Below, one piece after another: positions 1 through 11,763 of a stretch of 64,000 nucleotides of DNA (the stretch's first letter is position 1; the number at the start of each line of letters is the position of its first letter). This DNA comes from Serripes groenlandicus (taxonomy: Eukaryota; Mollusca; Bivalvia; Cardiida; Cardiidae): positions 69,873,017 to 69,937,016 of the forward strand of contig JASEVX010000008.1 in assembly GCA_031761405.1 (NCBI GenBank), read 5' to 3'. Under the pieces are notes generated by a model. It saw only the letters and a list, made by a program, of their open reading frames with translations, ran no database searches and was not told the DNA's origin. A program made the translations under genes and the position numbers.

Positions 1-140
1 GAGGCTGAGTAAATTAGGAACAGTTTACTGTTGGTACAAATAGAACTTTATTTACTTACATATCTTACAGGAGGTTCTTAGACAAAGTGACAGGCGTAAC
101 ATTAAACAGATATAACTTATTCTGTCCATGTATATTTCAG

Positions 141-255
141 GAGTTACTTGATCACGGGTGTTTAGACAGACTAGCCGGGGTTATGTTTGACAGGGATACC
201 AAACCGTCTGTGTTAGTCGAAGTTACAGCAGCCCTCGCGGTCATGGCAGATGACG
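141..255 (+). CDS. Armadillo-type repeat protein, internal exon A
   Basis: Follows a good acceptor (TATATTTCAG) and ends at a GTATAT donor, with only one open frame. It encodes about 38 residues beginning ELLDHGCLDRL and ending AALAVMADD, a helical Leu/Ala pattern typical of armadillo or HEAT repeats. It leaves one extra base (phase 1). Upstream exons lie outside the window. The family is inferred from the repeat pattern; I do not recognise the specific protein. Confidence 0.7.
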
Positions 256-575
256 GTATATTTACAGTTCCATGCAAATTGTTAACGTCTTCTTGTTCAT
301 TTACAGTCAAAATGTTGAATTAATATAAGAGATCAAATCAGAAGTCAAAAATCGAAAACTATAGTAAATATAAAGTCTTACTAGTATAACTATATAGTAA
401 ATATACGTAAAGTCTTACTAGTATATCTATACAGTATATATATGTAAACAGTATTTTTGAAAACTAATGTATTAGTTATTAGTATATTTGTTTACAGGAC
501 ATTGTATACATACCACTACATTTACGTTTCAAGTTATTTACGTACCGTTTTTTCTCTGTCTGATATTTTCACCAG

Positions 576-724
576 ATTACAATGTACGAGGGAGTTGCTT
601 ATCCCTCTTATCTATGATCTTGTGCAAACCGTTCATAACACCCGCTTTTTTAACGTAGTGGCATCAAACTCATCCATGATACAGAATATCTTTAGTTACG
701 GTAGACATATTGTAGCAAAACTTG
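576..724 (+). CDS. Armadillo-type repeat protein, exon B (apparent 1-nt frameshift)
   Basis: Acceptor TTTTCACCAG, donor GTATGT. After exon A the expected frame reads DYNVR and then runs into a stop. From about base 590 the frame one base away is open to the donor and reads ELLIPLIYDLVQTV onward to GRHIVAKL. Adding one base in the short G run at 590-592 would make a continuous armadillo-like exon (ADDYNVR then ELLIPLI). The downstream phase then fits exon C exactly, so a sequencing or assembly indel is more likely than gene death. A true frameshift cannot be excluded. Confidence 0.65.
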
Positions 725-1236
725 GTATGTAAAATAATAATAAGAGACGCATCACATATTCATGTTTACCATTGTCAAATGTTCATAGAAATGATCAAAC
801 TTAATATTTAGGCATTATTCTAAGCCATTTTAAGCATCCAGTTTCATCATTTTTCTACCAGTTGGGCTGTATGCAAACTTCTTTGCAGACGACACAAAAT
901 TGACCTTTCTTTTTTGTTGACTCTAAAACACTTTCTTTGACCTGATTTTTTAAAATTCTTTAACAAAGTATGATATACACTCAATGAAAGCAAAAAAGCA
1001 AATATTAGTACAAATTGGGAATTATTTCAAAAGAAAGAAGTTTTGTTTGATTGCGCATTATATACATCAAAGTCTCCGAGAATAAAAAAAAAAATCAATG
1101 TCATTATATATATATATTCAATGCATATTCTGGTGCAGGTATATCCTCATTTCAATGCAAACAAAGTTTTTGTTAGGGACTATTTGTATTTGGTATAATT
1201 TGACCTGAGTTTCAACCCTGTAGGATACTACCTGTA

Positions 1237-1385
1237 TTAACCCATAATCCCTCATACAACAATTCTGCAGCAGACGACTTTGAACATATTTTGTCAAAAA
1301 GTAGAAAATCTCTATAATTGAATGGATAACCTATGACTAAAAGTGGAAAACATTGTGGCAAAAGGAGAAATTGCACGTTTTGTAA
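1237..1385. mobile_element. TTAACCC MITE, partial copy
   Basis: Starts TTAACCC and carries the family's internal landmarks: a CTGCAGCAGACGACTTTGAA segment, then CATTGTGGCAAAAGGAGAAA. It resembles the full copies at 3361-3590 and 54319-54546, but the second half is missing. Confidence 0.6.
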
Positions 1386-1674
1386 AAATGGGACAGTTGG
1401 GAGATCACCGATGACATACGATCGAGGCCAAATAATGATTATATGTATCACTTGATTGAATTATTGCATAGCTCAACGTAAAGTGTGTGGAATGAAATTA
1501 ATTACATGAGTTGTGAAGTGAGCCTTTAGTTTCGAAACACGCAAAAGAATGTTTGTATATTTGTGTTACCTGCGTCTGCAGAGTGAAACTTTGTAATCAT
1601 ATCTGCATTATCTGTCTGTCTGTTTGTCTCACATTGACTATAATGGTTGTAATCATATCTACATTATCTGCCTG

Positions 1675-2237
1675 TTAAAGGGACTGAATCCCATATGAGA
1701 AAAAAGCAAAAAAAAAAGAAAATTGTTAAAAATTGCTATTAAATGTACCTTGATGTTTTTGCATGTAAGGCATTGAGATTTGCTGACTGATGTACTACAA
1801 TATATGCACAGTATTAATATTGTGGAGATTTTTCGTTATTTTGCATTGTAAAATCTACTGGGTTAGTAACCCAGTAAATCTAAAAATATCGCTGTATATT
1901 TATCATGTGATCACTATAACCGAATTGACAATCTCCTTCGCAGAGTTGTCGTTTCTTACACTCACGCATACATGAATGTAATGAGTCGATAGTGTTAGAG
2001 AATGCCGAATTGAATCCACAAATTCAAATGAGCAAGAGGAAATTCCACGGTATTTTTAAACGGGAAAACACGGAGCGGACGTTTTTCTAACTGCTTATTT
2101 CCTATGAAATAATGAAAAACAAGACTTGTACGACCTTCTACAACATTCCGTTACATATATATCGACGTATTTTGGATTAATTAGAATAAGTATAAAATAT
2201 AACAATTTTTAACCATTATGGTGTTCAGTCCCTTTAA
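1675..2237. mobile_element. TTAA-flanked TIR element (non-autonomous)
   Basis: The left end reads TTAAAGGGACTGAAT and the right end reads TTCAGTCCCTTTAA, an inverted repeat of about 14 bases with TTAA at both outer edges. No coding capacity was seen in about 560 bp. TTAA target duplications are known for piggyBac and Kolobok transposons; which one applies is not decidable here. Confidence 0.65.
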
Positions 2238-2295
2238 TAATTTTCTTCAAAGATAAATATATGATTTTTCTTTTTTAATTTTTTACTTTCAACAG

Positions 2296-2430
2296 ATGAA
2301 GTAAAATATAAACTTATAGAGATGCATGATGGGAAAGTTTTTGTGAAATTGGTTACCATGGCAACCTTGTCAACTAACACTGAAGTTCAGTATAACAGTG
2401 CAGGGACGCTAGGTCAACTGGCTCTCATAT
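2296..2430 (+). CDS. Armadillo-type repeat protein, exon C
   Basis: Acceptor TTTCAACAG, donor GTAAGT. It continues the exon B phase (split Asp codon) and encodes about 45 residues including EVKYKLIEMHDGKVFVKLV and SAGTLGQLAL. The segment STNTEVQYNSAGTLGQLA fits one armadillo repeat (helix 3 start, Asn/Gly turn). Confidence 0.75.
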
Positions 2431-2629
2431 GTAAGTACATTGTATTAATTATCAGATCGGTTTTCTGTATCTTAGACTTTTGGGTAAAACGGACAGATGG
2501 ACTTAATCAGGGTTTAAGCCTTGGTCAGGTCATATTAAAGTATACAAGAATTGGTGATACATGATTGAACTTCTGATAGTTCTGTTAAGATACAGCAAGG
2601 ACCATCATGATATTATAACTGAATCCTTA

Positions 2630-2827
2630 AATCTAAATGGATTAAAACATCATTTAGACGTACAGCATATGTCCATAGAAATGGTCTGATTTTGAGTCTA
2701 AGTGAAGTAAAACATCATTTAGACATAAACTTATGTCCATAAAAATGGTTTAACTTAGAGTCTAAATGGATTATAACATCAGTTAAACATATAACTTATG
2801 TCCATAGAAATGGTCTGATTTAGAGTC
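2630..2827 (+). repeat. Three-copy tandem repeat, about 66 bp unit
   Basis: Three diverged copies of a segment built around AAAACATCATTTAGAC and TATGTCCATAGAAATGGT. Intronic. Confidence 0.6.
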
Positions 2828-3360
2828 TTTAGGGTCTGATATATATATTGTAAAGTTACCTCAGTCTGCCAAATCATAGACTTGCATTTCAGAGGTATTA
2901 GGTTCAAATACTGGCCCACCATTTGACATCTTTTCTCAGTAGTTCTTGTTAGTTGTCTCTGGTTCTCTACCATATGGTCTGTTCAAAACGTGTATTTCAA
3001 TGATCATTAATTTGAATTTAACCAAATTGTCTAATACAAGTAACTTTTGATTAAGTGCTGAAATCAAACAATATTATATTTTTCTGAATTGTTTCAATAT
3101 GTGTAGATCTATCAAAATTGTATTCCAGATGTTATCTTTTATCTTTTTCCTCATCTGTAGTTTTTTAAACTAAATGGAATTTGAAAAATATTCAACTATT
3201 CAAAACAAACAATCACATCTGTTTCACAATAGTTTCAATGGTGTTCATCAGGTTGTGATATCTGTTTATCAATATTGGTTTTAAAAACATGTCTACTAAA
3301 CAATTATCATATATAAAGTGTATTGGTAAAACAACTTTTGAATATTGAAATTACAACAAC

Positions 3361-3590
3361 TTAACCCTTTCCCTCATACAACAATTCTGCAGCAGACGAC
3401 TTTGAACATATTTTGTCAAAACATAGAAAATCTCCATAATTGAATGGATAACCTATGACAAAAAGTGGAAAACATTGTGGCAAAAGGAGAAATTGCACGT
3501 TTTGTGCAATTTCTTCTTTTGTCACTATGTTTTCAAAAAGCTGTCTGCTGCAGAGGCATCAGAAAGTGTCTATATGAGGAAAAGGGTTAA
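3361..3590. mobile_element. TTAACCC MITE, full-length copy
   Basis: Begins TTAACCCTTTCCCTCATA and ends with GAGGAAAAGGGTTAA. The ends are inverted repeats with TTAA at the borders. The interior is itself roughly inverted: CTGCAGCAGACGAC on the left, GTCTGCTGCAG on the right. About 230 bp, non-coding. It is the clearest member of the commonest repeat in the window. The TTAA borders suggest a piggyBac-like mover (inference). Confidence 0.75.
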
Positions 3591-3691
3591 AGGAAATAAA
3601 CTGCAACTTGGCGTTAATAAAACTTTTTTAGAAAAGCAGTCATATTGCTAAAGGTTCTATTGACTTAACATGCCTTTGTTCTTGATTCTAG

Positions 3692-3817
3692 CCATTCCGA
3701 CGTCGTTAAAGACTGACAATCTTCAGGGTGTGGTTTTGTACATCGACAAATTCATGAAATCAGAAGATGCCAACTTTGTTCATATAGCATTATGGACTCT
3801 CGTTCAACAATTAAAAG
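3692..3817 (+). CDS. Armadillo-type repeat protein, exon D
   Basis: Acceptor TTGATTCTAG, donor GTAGAC. It fits the exon C phase (split Ser codon) and encodes 42 residues including DNLQGVVLYIDKFMKSED and HIALWTLVQQLK. This is again an armadillo-like pair of helices. Confidence 0.75.
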
Positions 3818-3847
3818 GTAGACCCATTAGCTATGTACATCCATCCC

Positions 3848-4290
3848 CCTTCTTGCATCATACGACAATTCTGCAGCAGACGACTTTGAACATATTTTGT
3901 CTAAAAATGGAAAATCTCTATAATTGAATGGATAACCTATGACTAAAAGTGGAAAACATTGTGGCAAAAGGAGAAATTTCTCATTGTTATCCATTCAATT
4001 ATAGAGATTTTCTTTTTTCTGACAAAATATGTTCAAAGTCGTCTGCTGCAGAATTTATATGAGGGAAAGCGTTAACTCTTTCCCACATATAACAAATACA
4101 ACAAATCTGCAGGAGACAGCTTTTAAAATACCTACGTAACAATAAATGTAAACGTAATTTTATATAGGAAACTATAATCATTCTGATAAGTTGAAAACAC
4201 TAGCAAAAGGAGAAATTAGTCATTGTGGTCCTTTTGTAACATGATTTCAAGTCTTCTTCTGTAGTTTGGTCTGCAAGTGAGAAAGGGTCG
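3848..4290. mobile_element. Two adjacent TTAACCC MITE copies, degraded
   Basis: The first (about 3848-4075) has lost its left TTAACCC end but ends GAGGGAAAGCGTTAA. The second starts at that same TTAA (TTAACTCTTTCCCACATA) and runs to about 4290, ending GAGAAAGGGTC without TTAA. The pair therefore shares one TTAA. Confidence 0.6.
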
Positions 4291-4507
4291 ATTTAATGTT
4301 TCATCAATCGAAGTCTAGCGTCTACAGTATATAAAACCATCTGTAGCAACAATCAGTGTTTACAGAAAAGAATTAATATAAACAATACGCTTTTAGGGTT
4401 AGGATTAGTTTAGTAAATTATTAAAAAACTATCTTTTATAAGGACGACCATTTCAAGGTTGTGGTATTTCGTTTTATATATTTCATAAAAAATTTGGTTC
4501 ATTTCAG

Positions 4508-4662
4508 ATCCAATTTATCTGAAAGAATTCCAAGAGCACGGTATCGAGTCTGTGGTTGTGAAGTTAACTGCTCCTGGTACTCCACCCTCGATTCAGGAAC
4601 TCGCGGAAAAGGTTCTATCCCGACTACAAGGGGAACTGGAACCAACCAGTTTAAGTGATTGA
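4508..4662 (+). CDS. Armadillo-type repeat protein, last coding exon
   Basis: Acceptor TCATTTCAG, in phase with exon D (split Asp codon). It reads DPIYLKEFQEHGIESVV, then TPPSIQELAEKVLSRLQGE, ending TSLSD and TGA. The C-terminal helix with the QELAEKVLSRL pattern is typical of the last repeat in armadillo proteins. The gene has at least five exons; its 5' part lies before the window. An AATAAA at 5167-5172 is a candidate polyadenylation signal. Confidence 0.8.
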
Positions 4663-5166
4663 GCCTCGCGATAGTTTGGTCATGTCACATGAAAACCCAC
4701 CTTATGACATTACTTGTAATTGCGATCAGATTAAAAACTCTGTGAACTTCATGCAAATTGGTTGTAACTACAGGTTGTTACAATATGTAGTTACAACTGT
4801 TTTGCACGAAGCCATTGTGTTGTACAGTTGGTATTTGGTTACAGTTCTCCCTAAACTTCCAGGATATGTATATTACTTACTATATGGTGAACAGGAAAGT
4901 CTGATCTGGAGTATTTCAAACTTTTAAACCCTTACTTGACACTCCAACCCTTTGTTGTAGGTACTCAAAAGAATCGTCTCAGTGGGACAATTCTTTTGAG
5001 TATTCACAACAATGGATTTGGTTTAGTCATAAGAGATATATAAATGGGATATTATAAATTTACTCCACCTTATCTTAACTCTAAATCATGGTCGCAAAAT
5101 CAAAAGATCTGTTTTTATGTGACGATACCCATTTTAAGTGAAAAAGAAACTGATTATAAACTTAGA

Positions 5167-5172
5167 AATAAA
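5167..5172 (+). promoter_or_regulatory. Candidate polyadenylation signal of the armadillo-type gene
   Basis: AATAAA about 500 bp after the stop codon. It is a canonical hexamer, but the region is AT-rich, so this is only a candidate. Confidence 0.3.
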
Positions 5173-5259
5173 GGGCTGTATCGTTTCCTTTATTATACAA
5201 TATAAGTGGGTATTTCCATGTGTCAAAAAGAGATTTGAAGCAGCGCGACCATAAAGATT

Positions 5260-5600
5260 GAATAATCATGACAATTAGGGTATTGAACTGTTTGAGTGAA
5301 TAATCATGACAATTAGGGTATTGAACTGTTTGAGTGAATAATCATGACAATTAGGGTATTGAACTATTTGAGTGAATAATCATGACAATTAGGGTATTGA
5401 ACTGTTTGAGTGAATAATTATGACATTTAGGGTATTGAACTATTTGAGTGAATAATCATGACAATTAGGGTATTGAACTGTTTGAGTGAATAATCATGAC
5501 AATTAGGGTATTGAACTATTTGAGTGAATAATCATGACAATTAGGGTATTGAACTATTTGAGTGAATAATCATGACAATTAGGGTATTGAACTATTTGAG
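5260..5600 (+). repeat. 38-bp minisatellite, about 9 copies
   Basis: Unit begins GAATAATCATGACAATTAGG. Copies are nearly identical; the main variation is GAACTGTTTG versus GAACTATTTG. Confidence 0.9.
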
Positions 5601-5692
5601 AGTTATCGATTTTTTACTTACATAATACAGTGATATATTTCAGCACTTTTCTTAAAGTGAAGGGAACATTATTTATGCACCATCTATAGTTT

Positions 5693-5917
5693 TTAACCCT
5701 TTCCCACGTACAGCAAAATTGCAGCCCTTTGAAATCACCTAGGCAAAAATATGGTAAATCTTTAGTAATGAAAGTTTAAATATTTTGAAATGAGTTGAAA
5801 ACATTGTGGCAAAAGTTGAAATTGCTCTTTTGAGCAATTTCTTCTTTTGTCACAATTTTTTTAAAAGACGTCTGCTACAGAGGCGTCATAAAGCATCTGT
5901 ATGTGGGAAAAAGTTAA
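5693..5917. mobile_element. TTAACCC MITE, full-length copy
   Basis: TTAACCCTTTCCCACGTA at the left and GTGGGAAAAAGTTAA at the right, with the family's interior (GCAAAAGTTGAAATTGCTC, then a mirrored GAGCAATTTCTTCTTTTG). Confidence 0.7.
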
Positions 5918-6167
5918 ATACATTATTTTACTATTTTTTAAGTACTTTTAACACTTGTTTTAAATATGTAGCCTGAGAGCTGTCTGCCAAACTAGCAGAA
6001 TAAAACTGCTCTTAGAATGTCTATGCTTATATAAGGTAGTCTATTTCGTTGTGTGGTACATGTGTATGTCCGTTTAGTGGATGTTGACTCTCTTTCTTTG
6101 TGGCTTATTTCACATCTTATTCAGTTTTAGTTACAGACAAAATTCTTTATCTATTAAGATTAATAAG

Positions 6168-6805
6168 ATCTAGTGAATGGTTATCATATTAATAAGATCT
6201 AGTGAATGGTTAACGGATGAGAAAGATCTAGTGAATGGTTAATTGATGAGAAAGATCTAGTGAATGGTTAACGGATGAGAAAGATCTAGTGAATGGTTAA
6301 CGGATAAGATAGATCTAGTGAATGGTTAATGGATGAGAAAGATCTAGTGAATGGTTATTGGATGAGAAAGATCTAGTGAATGGTTAACGGATGAGAAAGA
6401 TCTAGTGAATGGTTATTGGACGAGAAAGATCTAGTGAATGGTTAATGGATGACAAAGATCTAGTGAATGGTTATTGGATGAGAAAGATCTAGTGAATGGT
6501 TAACGGATGAGAAAGATCTAGTGAATGGTTAAGGGATGACAAAGATCTAGTGAATGGTTATCGGATGAGAAAGATCTAGTGAATGGTTAATGGATGACAA
6601 AGATCTAGTGAATGGTTATCGGATCATTATGATCTAGTCAATGGTTATCATATTTATAAGATCTAGTGAATGGTTATCAGATTAATAAGATCTAGTGAAT
6701 GGTTAACAGATTAATAAGATCTAGTGAATGGTTATCAGATTAATAAAATCTAGTGAATGGTTATCAGATTTATAAGATCTAGTGAATGGTTATCGGATCA
6801 TTGAG
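6168..6805 (+). repeat. 29-bp minisatellite, about 22 copies
   Basis: Unit AGATCTAGTGAATGGTTAAC plus GGATGAGAA. Every unit carries a BglII site (AGATCT). Outer copies are diverged (ATTAATA replacing GATGAGA). Confidence 0.9.
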
Positions 6806-7063
6806 ATTCCACTTATGTAGTGTATACTTGATAGTGTATATTGAGATTCCACTTATGTAGTGTAAACTTGATAGGGTATTTTGAGATTCCACTTATGTAG
6901 TGTATACTTGATAGTGCATATTGAGATTCCACTTATGTAGTGTATACTTGATAGTGTATTTTGAGATTCTACTTATGTAGTGTATACTTGATAGTGTATT
7001 TGAGATTCCACTTATGTAGTGTATACTTGATAGTGTATATTGAGATTCCACTTATGTAGTGTA
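6803..7063 (+). repeat. 40-bp minisatellite, left part (split by a transposon)
   Basis: About 6.5 copies of a unit starting TTGAGATTCCACTTATGTAG. The array stops within a unit at 7063 and resumes in register at 11080, so the hAT element between them inserted into it. Confidence 0.9.
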
Positions 7064-7255
7064 CAAGGGCGGATCCAGGATTTGATGTTGGGGGGGGGGG
7101 GGGGGGGGGGGGGGGGTGGGGTGCACAATAATTTTTAAGTAAAATTACCATTATGTAGTAAACCAAAACCGTCATACATATATAACCTATATAAATAATA
7201 AACGGAAATACATACTGATTTATCAGTCATTCATTTATAACTTTGCGTGTGTTGT

Positions 7256-8890
7256 TCATGACAATGGGTTGATCAATAACATTTTCCTTGGATATTTTCT
7301 GGCAAACATGTCTATTATTTGATCTACATCAATATAAATATATTTGTGTATGTACATTAACACTAGAGCGTTAAATCAGTCCTCGCTCATAGTACTTCTC
7401 AACTTGTTCTTTAAGACTTCATTGACGAATTCGCTCTCTCAACACTGCTAGATGTTACCGCAACCAATGCCATCAAACTCAATATNNNNNNNNNNNNNNN
7501 NNNNNNNNNNNNNNNNNNNNNNNNNNNNNNNNNNNNNNNNNNNNNNNNNNNNNNNNNNNNNNNNNNNNNNNNNNNNNNNNNNNNNNNNNNNNNNNNNNNN
7601 NNNNNNNNNNNNNNNNNNNNNNNNNNNNNNNNNNNNNNNNNNNNNNNNNNNNNNNNNNNNNNNNNNNNNNNNNNNNNNNNNNNNNTCGCCTACTTCTTTT
7701 TGGCGAATACTTGAAGAATATTCCTAGTTGTTTTATAGAATCAAGCATTATGTGGACTTCTTGAAGTTTACAACTTTTACAGAGAACCAGGTTTAAGTCA
7801 TGACAAGAACAGTAGTGGTATATTGCTCTTGGGGATAGTTGGGCGAATCTAGCGGCAAACCCTTTAGTTTTACCAGACATGTTACCTGCTCCGTCCATTG
7901 TTTGGGATCGGCACAATCCAATATCTAAGCCAACGCTCTCCAGACTTTGAACAACACTGTTGCAAATCGCTTCTCCTGTTACTTCTTCACACGCCACGAA
8001 ATCAATCAACCGCTCAACAGGCTTACCATTCACCATGTACCGTAATACAATGCCAAGGTTTTCCCAATTATTGGAGTCTGTACATTCGTCGCACTGTATC
8101 CCATAATACGGTCCAATGTCTTGATCTTTTATTTCTCAACTATATGTTTTTGAATGAAGTCTTTAATGCACAGTAACAAATCGTTTTGTGTCGTTTTTGA
8201 TGTATAAGTTGCATTTTTAGCACATGACTGAAGGTGTTCTTCTAGGATTTTGTTTTGTCCCCGGCACCAATACGAAAGTTAAGCAACTCCTTAAAGTTTC
8301 CAATGTGCATACTTTTCTTGTCAATATTGTCATCGTCAATTGTCTTCGCGTCATCTCTATGTGACCTTAATGCAATACCTTGGCGTCCACAAAACACAAG
8401 CGTACTGACTATCGATTTTAAGATTCTTTTATTTGCCAAGATCTTATCTTCCGAGCCTTCGGTAATGATAACGTCAATTCGTATTGATGTGTTTTTGTAA
8501 CAATCTATAAATGCACCAAGTTTGCTCATGGAACTCAAGTGATATGCACATACCGAATGTTCCTTTAAGTCTGATGTTGCATCTTTCCAGTTACAAAATG
8601 GTTCAGTAATTAACGTTTTACTTCTACGGTGATCTTTGTCAGGGAATAAAACACACGCCAAGCAGAACAAGCCATCAGCCAAGGTCGAATAGCTTATAAA
8701 ACTGAAAGTTTTGAACCAATCTCTATTGCAGAAACGTTTCATAACACCATCTTTTTTACGTTTATCTTTATATAGTGTTGGTGGGAAAATGAAACTGGCA
8801 CTTGGCTCCCTGTTTGAAATAAAAGCAAACTTCTCATCGTCTGTAAGAATGTTAGTGTCACAAGCTTATATCAGGTAATGGGGGTTGTAT
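7256..8890 (-). pseudogene. hAT transposase (TTF zinc finger / DUF4371 type), decayed
   Basis: Minus-strand order: a leader (LTDDEKFAFISNREPSASF), a TTF-type zinc finger (DGLFCLACVLFPDKD, about 8742-8600), a DUF4371-like RNase-H region (RSQTMDGAGNMSGKTKGFAA; HYCSCHDLNLVLCKS, 8036-7690), the gap, then an hAT dimerisation tail (VAVTSSSVERANSSMKS; NALVLMYIHKYI, about 7470-7256). The frame changes near 8240 and 8135, and near 7410 in the tail, where there is also an in-frame stop. Transposase of the ZMYM1-like hAT type; clearly inactive as assembled. Confidence 0.85.
7486..7685. other. Assembly gap (200 N)
   Basis: A run of exactly 200 Ns inside the hAT transposase, a common placeholder size, so the true missing length is unknown. 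Confidence 0.99.
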
Positions 8891-9749
8891 CGGGACATCA
8901 TAATTAGGAATCTGAAATGAGAATAAAGGAGTGCGATCTATTAAAAGCATACTATAAAGATCCTATCATAATAATAGCAAGAAATCCCTGAAGACTGTAA
9001 CGCTGGATTGCCCTCCGAAATCGACAATGAAAATGTTGACGGACAGTCACAGACAGACAGACATACTGACAGACAGACAGACATCACCAATCTATAAACC
9101 GAAATCGCTTGAGCTATCTGGCCAACAATTCAAAGCTCCTACAATCATCGAAGTAGCCATGGGTGCCAATACTTCACCAAAGTTTAACGCCAAGCTATAG
9201 AATTAATATTTTACTATAATTGTATTAACGCTACCGACAGTGTTTTTTAAAAGTAGTAGCATATTAAACTGACGCATAAATATATATTTTTTTTAAAGCA
9301 CGTTTTAGTTTGTTTGCAATCGGAAAAAAGTACATCAAATTACCCGGTATATGTATTTTGTAGCGACGTTGCAGTACGCCGTTAACAATCTTATAAGATT
9401 TATGGAAAATCCCGTTTTAAATTATGAATTATTATTAAACTACGACGATTTTAATTAAACAAAGTAATGTTCTGACCATAAAAGTGCTATTATAACTTTA
9501 TAAGGCATAGGACAATGGTGAAACAAAATCAAATTTATTAATAATGAATATCGTGATCGGTCGCTTTATAATATTTTTTTTCTAACGACGTTACGTTGTG
9601 TTTTGTTTTGAACACACTAGTTTCATATGAAAACGCTCAAAGATGGCTGTACATGCCTTTACCCTCCTATTTTTCTTTCTTTATTAATCAAAGTAACGGA
9701 ATGTGCAAATAAAGATCTTTAGCTAGCCAGGATATTTTATTACTCAGTT

Positions 9750-10000
9750 TTAAAATAAATGAATTTTTTTTTTTTTGTCTAATATTGTACATACTCTTGA
9801 ATCCTGGTCCGCCACCAAGGGTGCCATACTAGCATTGGTTGCTGCCTCCGGTTCGACATTGCCTGTTTCCAAGGTCACCGTTCTCGCGTAAGTAGGGTCG
9901 GCTTCCGGATTGGCACTGCCTGTTTCCATGGTAACCGTTCTCGCGTTAGTAGGGTCTGCTTCCGGATCGGCATGGCCTGTCTCCATGGGAACCGTTCCCT
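9750..10000 (-). pseudogene. Possible repeated N-terminal segment of the hAT protein
   Basis: Open minus-strand stretch with three tandem copies of an about 18-codon unit (PMETGHADPEADPTNARTV; TMETGSANPEADPTYARTV; TLETGNVEPEA). It lies upstream of the transposase on the same strand. It could be a disordered N-terminal extension or simply a coding-like minisatellite. The link to the transposase is inference. Confidence 0.35.
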
Positions 10001-11079
10001 CATGAGTTATATCTTCAACAAGACCGTCATTATGTACGAGGGTCGTTGATGACCTGGCTTATAGAAATAATTCACTAAACATATGTTAACCTACGTACAC
10101 AATTATAGGCTAGCTGTACACAATTATTGCCGTTCATGATTATTAAAAGAATGCAAGAAATATATAAAGCTTCACAATCAATGAGTGTAGAAACCACTAC
10201 CATCCTTACAAGGAATTGCCTTCGACATACATTTAAAAAACAAAACAAACAGTTTGAATATCATAAGAAGTAGATTTTTTTTATTAAGTCATTTGATTAA
10301 AGGTAATGTGTGGTCGCTTTAATAATCTCATGTAACAGGAAATATGTCACATGTAATTATAATATTTTAATTATGATGTGTTTCTTGTACAGTAAAATAT
10401 GATATTTAGCAACTTTCCCGTGAGAAATCTAAAAAGAAAAGACACTATAATATTTTTTATTGAGAAAGTAGCATTGTTACATACCTCAATGAAAGTGCTG
10501 TTACTTCAAACTGGAGGTCACTGGACGATAGAGAATGTGACAGATCTTAGATATATTCTACCTACCAGGTGTTGGATTCCTTTCGTCTTAATTACAAGGG
10601 AAGGACCACATGTTTATGAGTGACAAATAATAATCAGCAATATAAATATAAAACAATTAATTGGTTACTGACCGCTTATGTTTCTGATCAACATGCTGGC
10701 TGAAAAACGCATCCAACGTGCGTTGACTTTCAAATTTTTGCGCGTTTAAAACTTTTTGGCCGACTCGCTGCCATTATTTGTTTACAGAATTTCAAGAGTA
10801 GCCGAATGGGGAAAAATATGAAAAACGAAAATTTGAAGACCGAAAATTGCTGAAATAAACGATTTTGCTTCTTAAAAAATATCCGATGTTGAGTGTAGCA
10901 AAATTTAATGCCGTTGGACAAGAAATAAACTAGCCAAGGTTTAAAATGCATTCGATTTAGATTGTTTTCAAAAGATTTACATATGATAATTTTGGAAAAT
11001 ACCTATGCTTGGAAATTTTTAGGGGCGCGCGCGCCGGGTGCGCCCCCCCCCCCCCCCCCCCCCCCTGGATCCGCCTATG

Positions 11080-11470
11080 GTGTATACTTGATAGTGTATA
11101 TTGAGATTCCACTTATGTAGTGTATACTTGATAGTGTATTTGGACAATTTTGAATATTTATTTATTATCACTTTTAATAAATGAGTTTACCAGTACTTGG
11201 ATGATATATTTGCCGGTTTGGGCGCCAAAATGACTAACGATATATAACTTCAAACGGCTGGCGTGATGTCTTTTTCATGGTTTCTGCTGTGTAACAAAGA
11301 CTTCAGCGTAAGACTGGAAACCAAACAAGAAGTGTCATATGATATTCAAGTAATAGGATTTTGATAAATACTTGATAGTGTATATTGGTATTCAACGGAT
11401 TTGATGTAGTGTATATTGGTAAACAACGGATTTGATGTAGTGTATAATTGATATTGTATATTGAGATTAC
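11080..11470 (+). repeat. 40-bp minisatellite, right part and degenerate outliers
   Basis: About 1.5 good copies directly after the transposon (11080-11145), then weakly matching copies (TTGATGTAGTGTATATTGG) at about 11365-11470. Confidence 0.75.
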
Positions 11471-11763
11471 AATGCATTGAAAATATCTGCAATATTTAAG
11501 TTAGCATTTGATACAAAGTACAAACATTGATAAAATGGTTTGAGCATTTTGCCATTAACCGACAATGTTTTAAAAACCAGTTGCTGTAGAAATGTTAAAG
11601 GTTGTCTTGCTTTTTTATAGGTTGACAGAGTGTTGGTGTTTGAAATAAATGTTGTATAATTAATCATAGGGTCTGTTGTTATTGTTTATGTTCTTGAAGA
11701 AAAAGAAACTTGTGTTCTTGTGTGGAGCCAAATGAGGTTCACTTCTATGTTGTCCTGGATGAG

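Larger units (their letters stand above)
725..2295 (+). other. Intron between exons B and C
   Basis: AT-rich intron. It contains a partial TTAACCC-type MITE (about 1237-1385) and a TTAA-flanked element with terminal inverted repeats (1675-2237). Nothing else is recognisable. Confidence 0.6.
7064..11079 (-). mobile_element. hAT-family DNA transposon inserted in a 40-bp minisatellite
   Basis: Left terminus CAAGGGCGGATCCAGG. The right terminus read from the other strand is CATAGGCGGATCCAGG. Each inverted repeat is followed inward by a long G run on its own strand (7091-7116 G, 11042-11065 C). GTGTA occurs on both sides (7059-7063 and 11080-11084) and removing one copy restores the minisatellite unit, which supports a 5-bp target duplication. 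Classical hAT duplications are 8 bp. It contains a decayed transposase on the minus strand and a 200-bp gap. Confidence 0.85.

Noticed and set aside
10399..10623. 74-codon open frame inside the hAT element
   Set aside because: Opposite strand to the transposase, no motif, no splice support.
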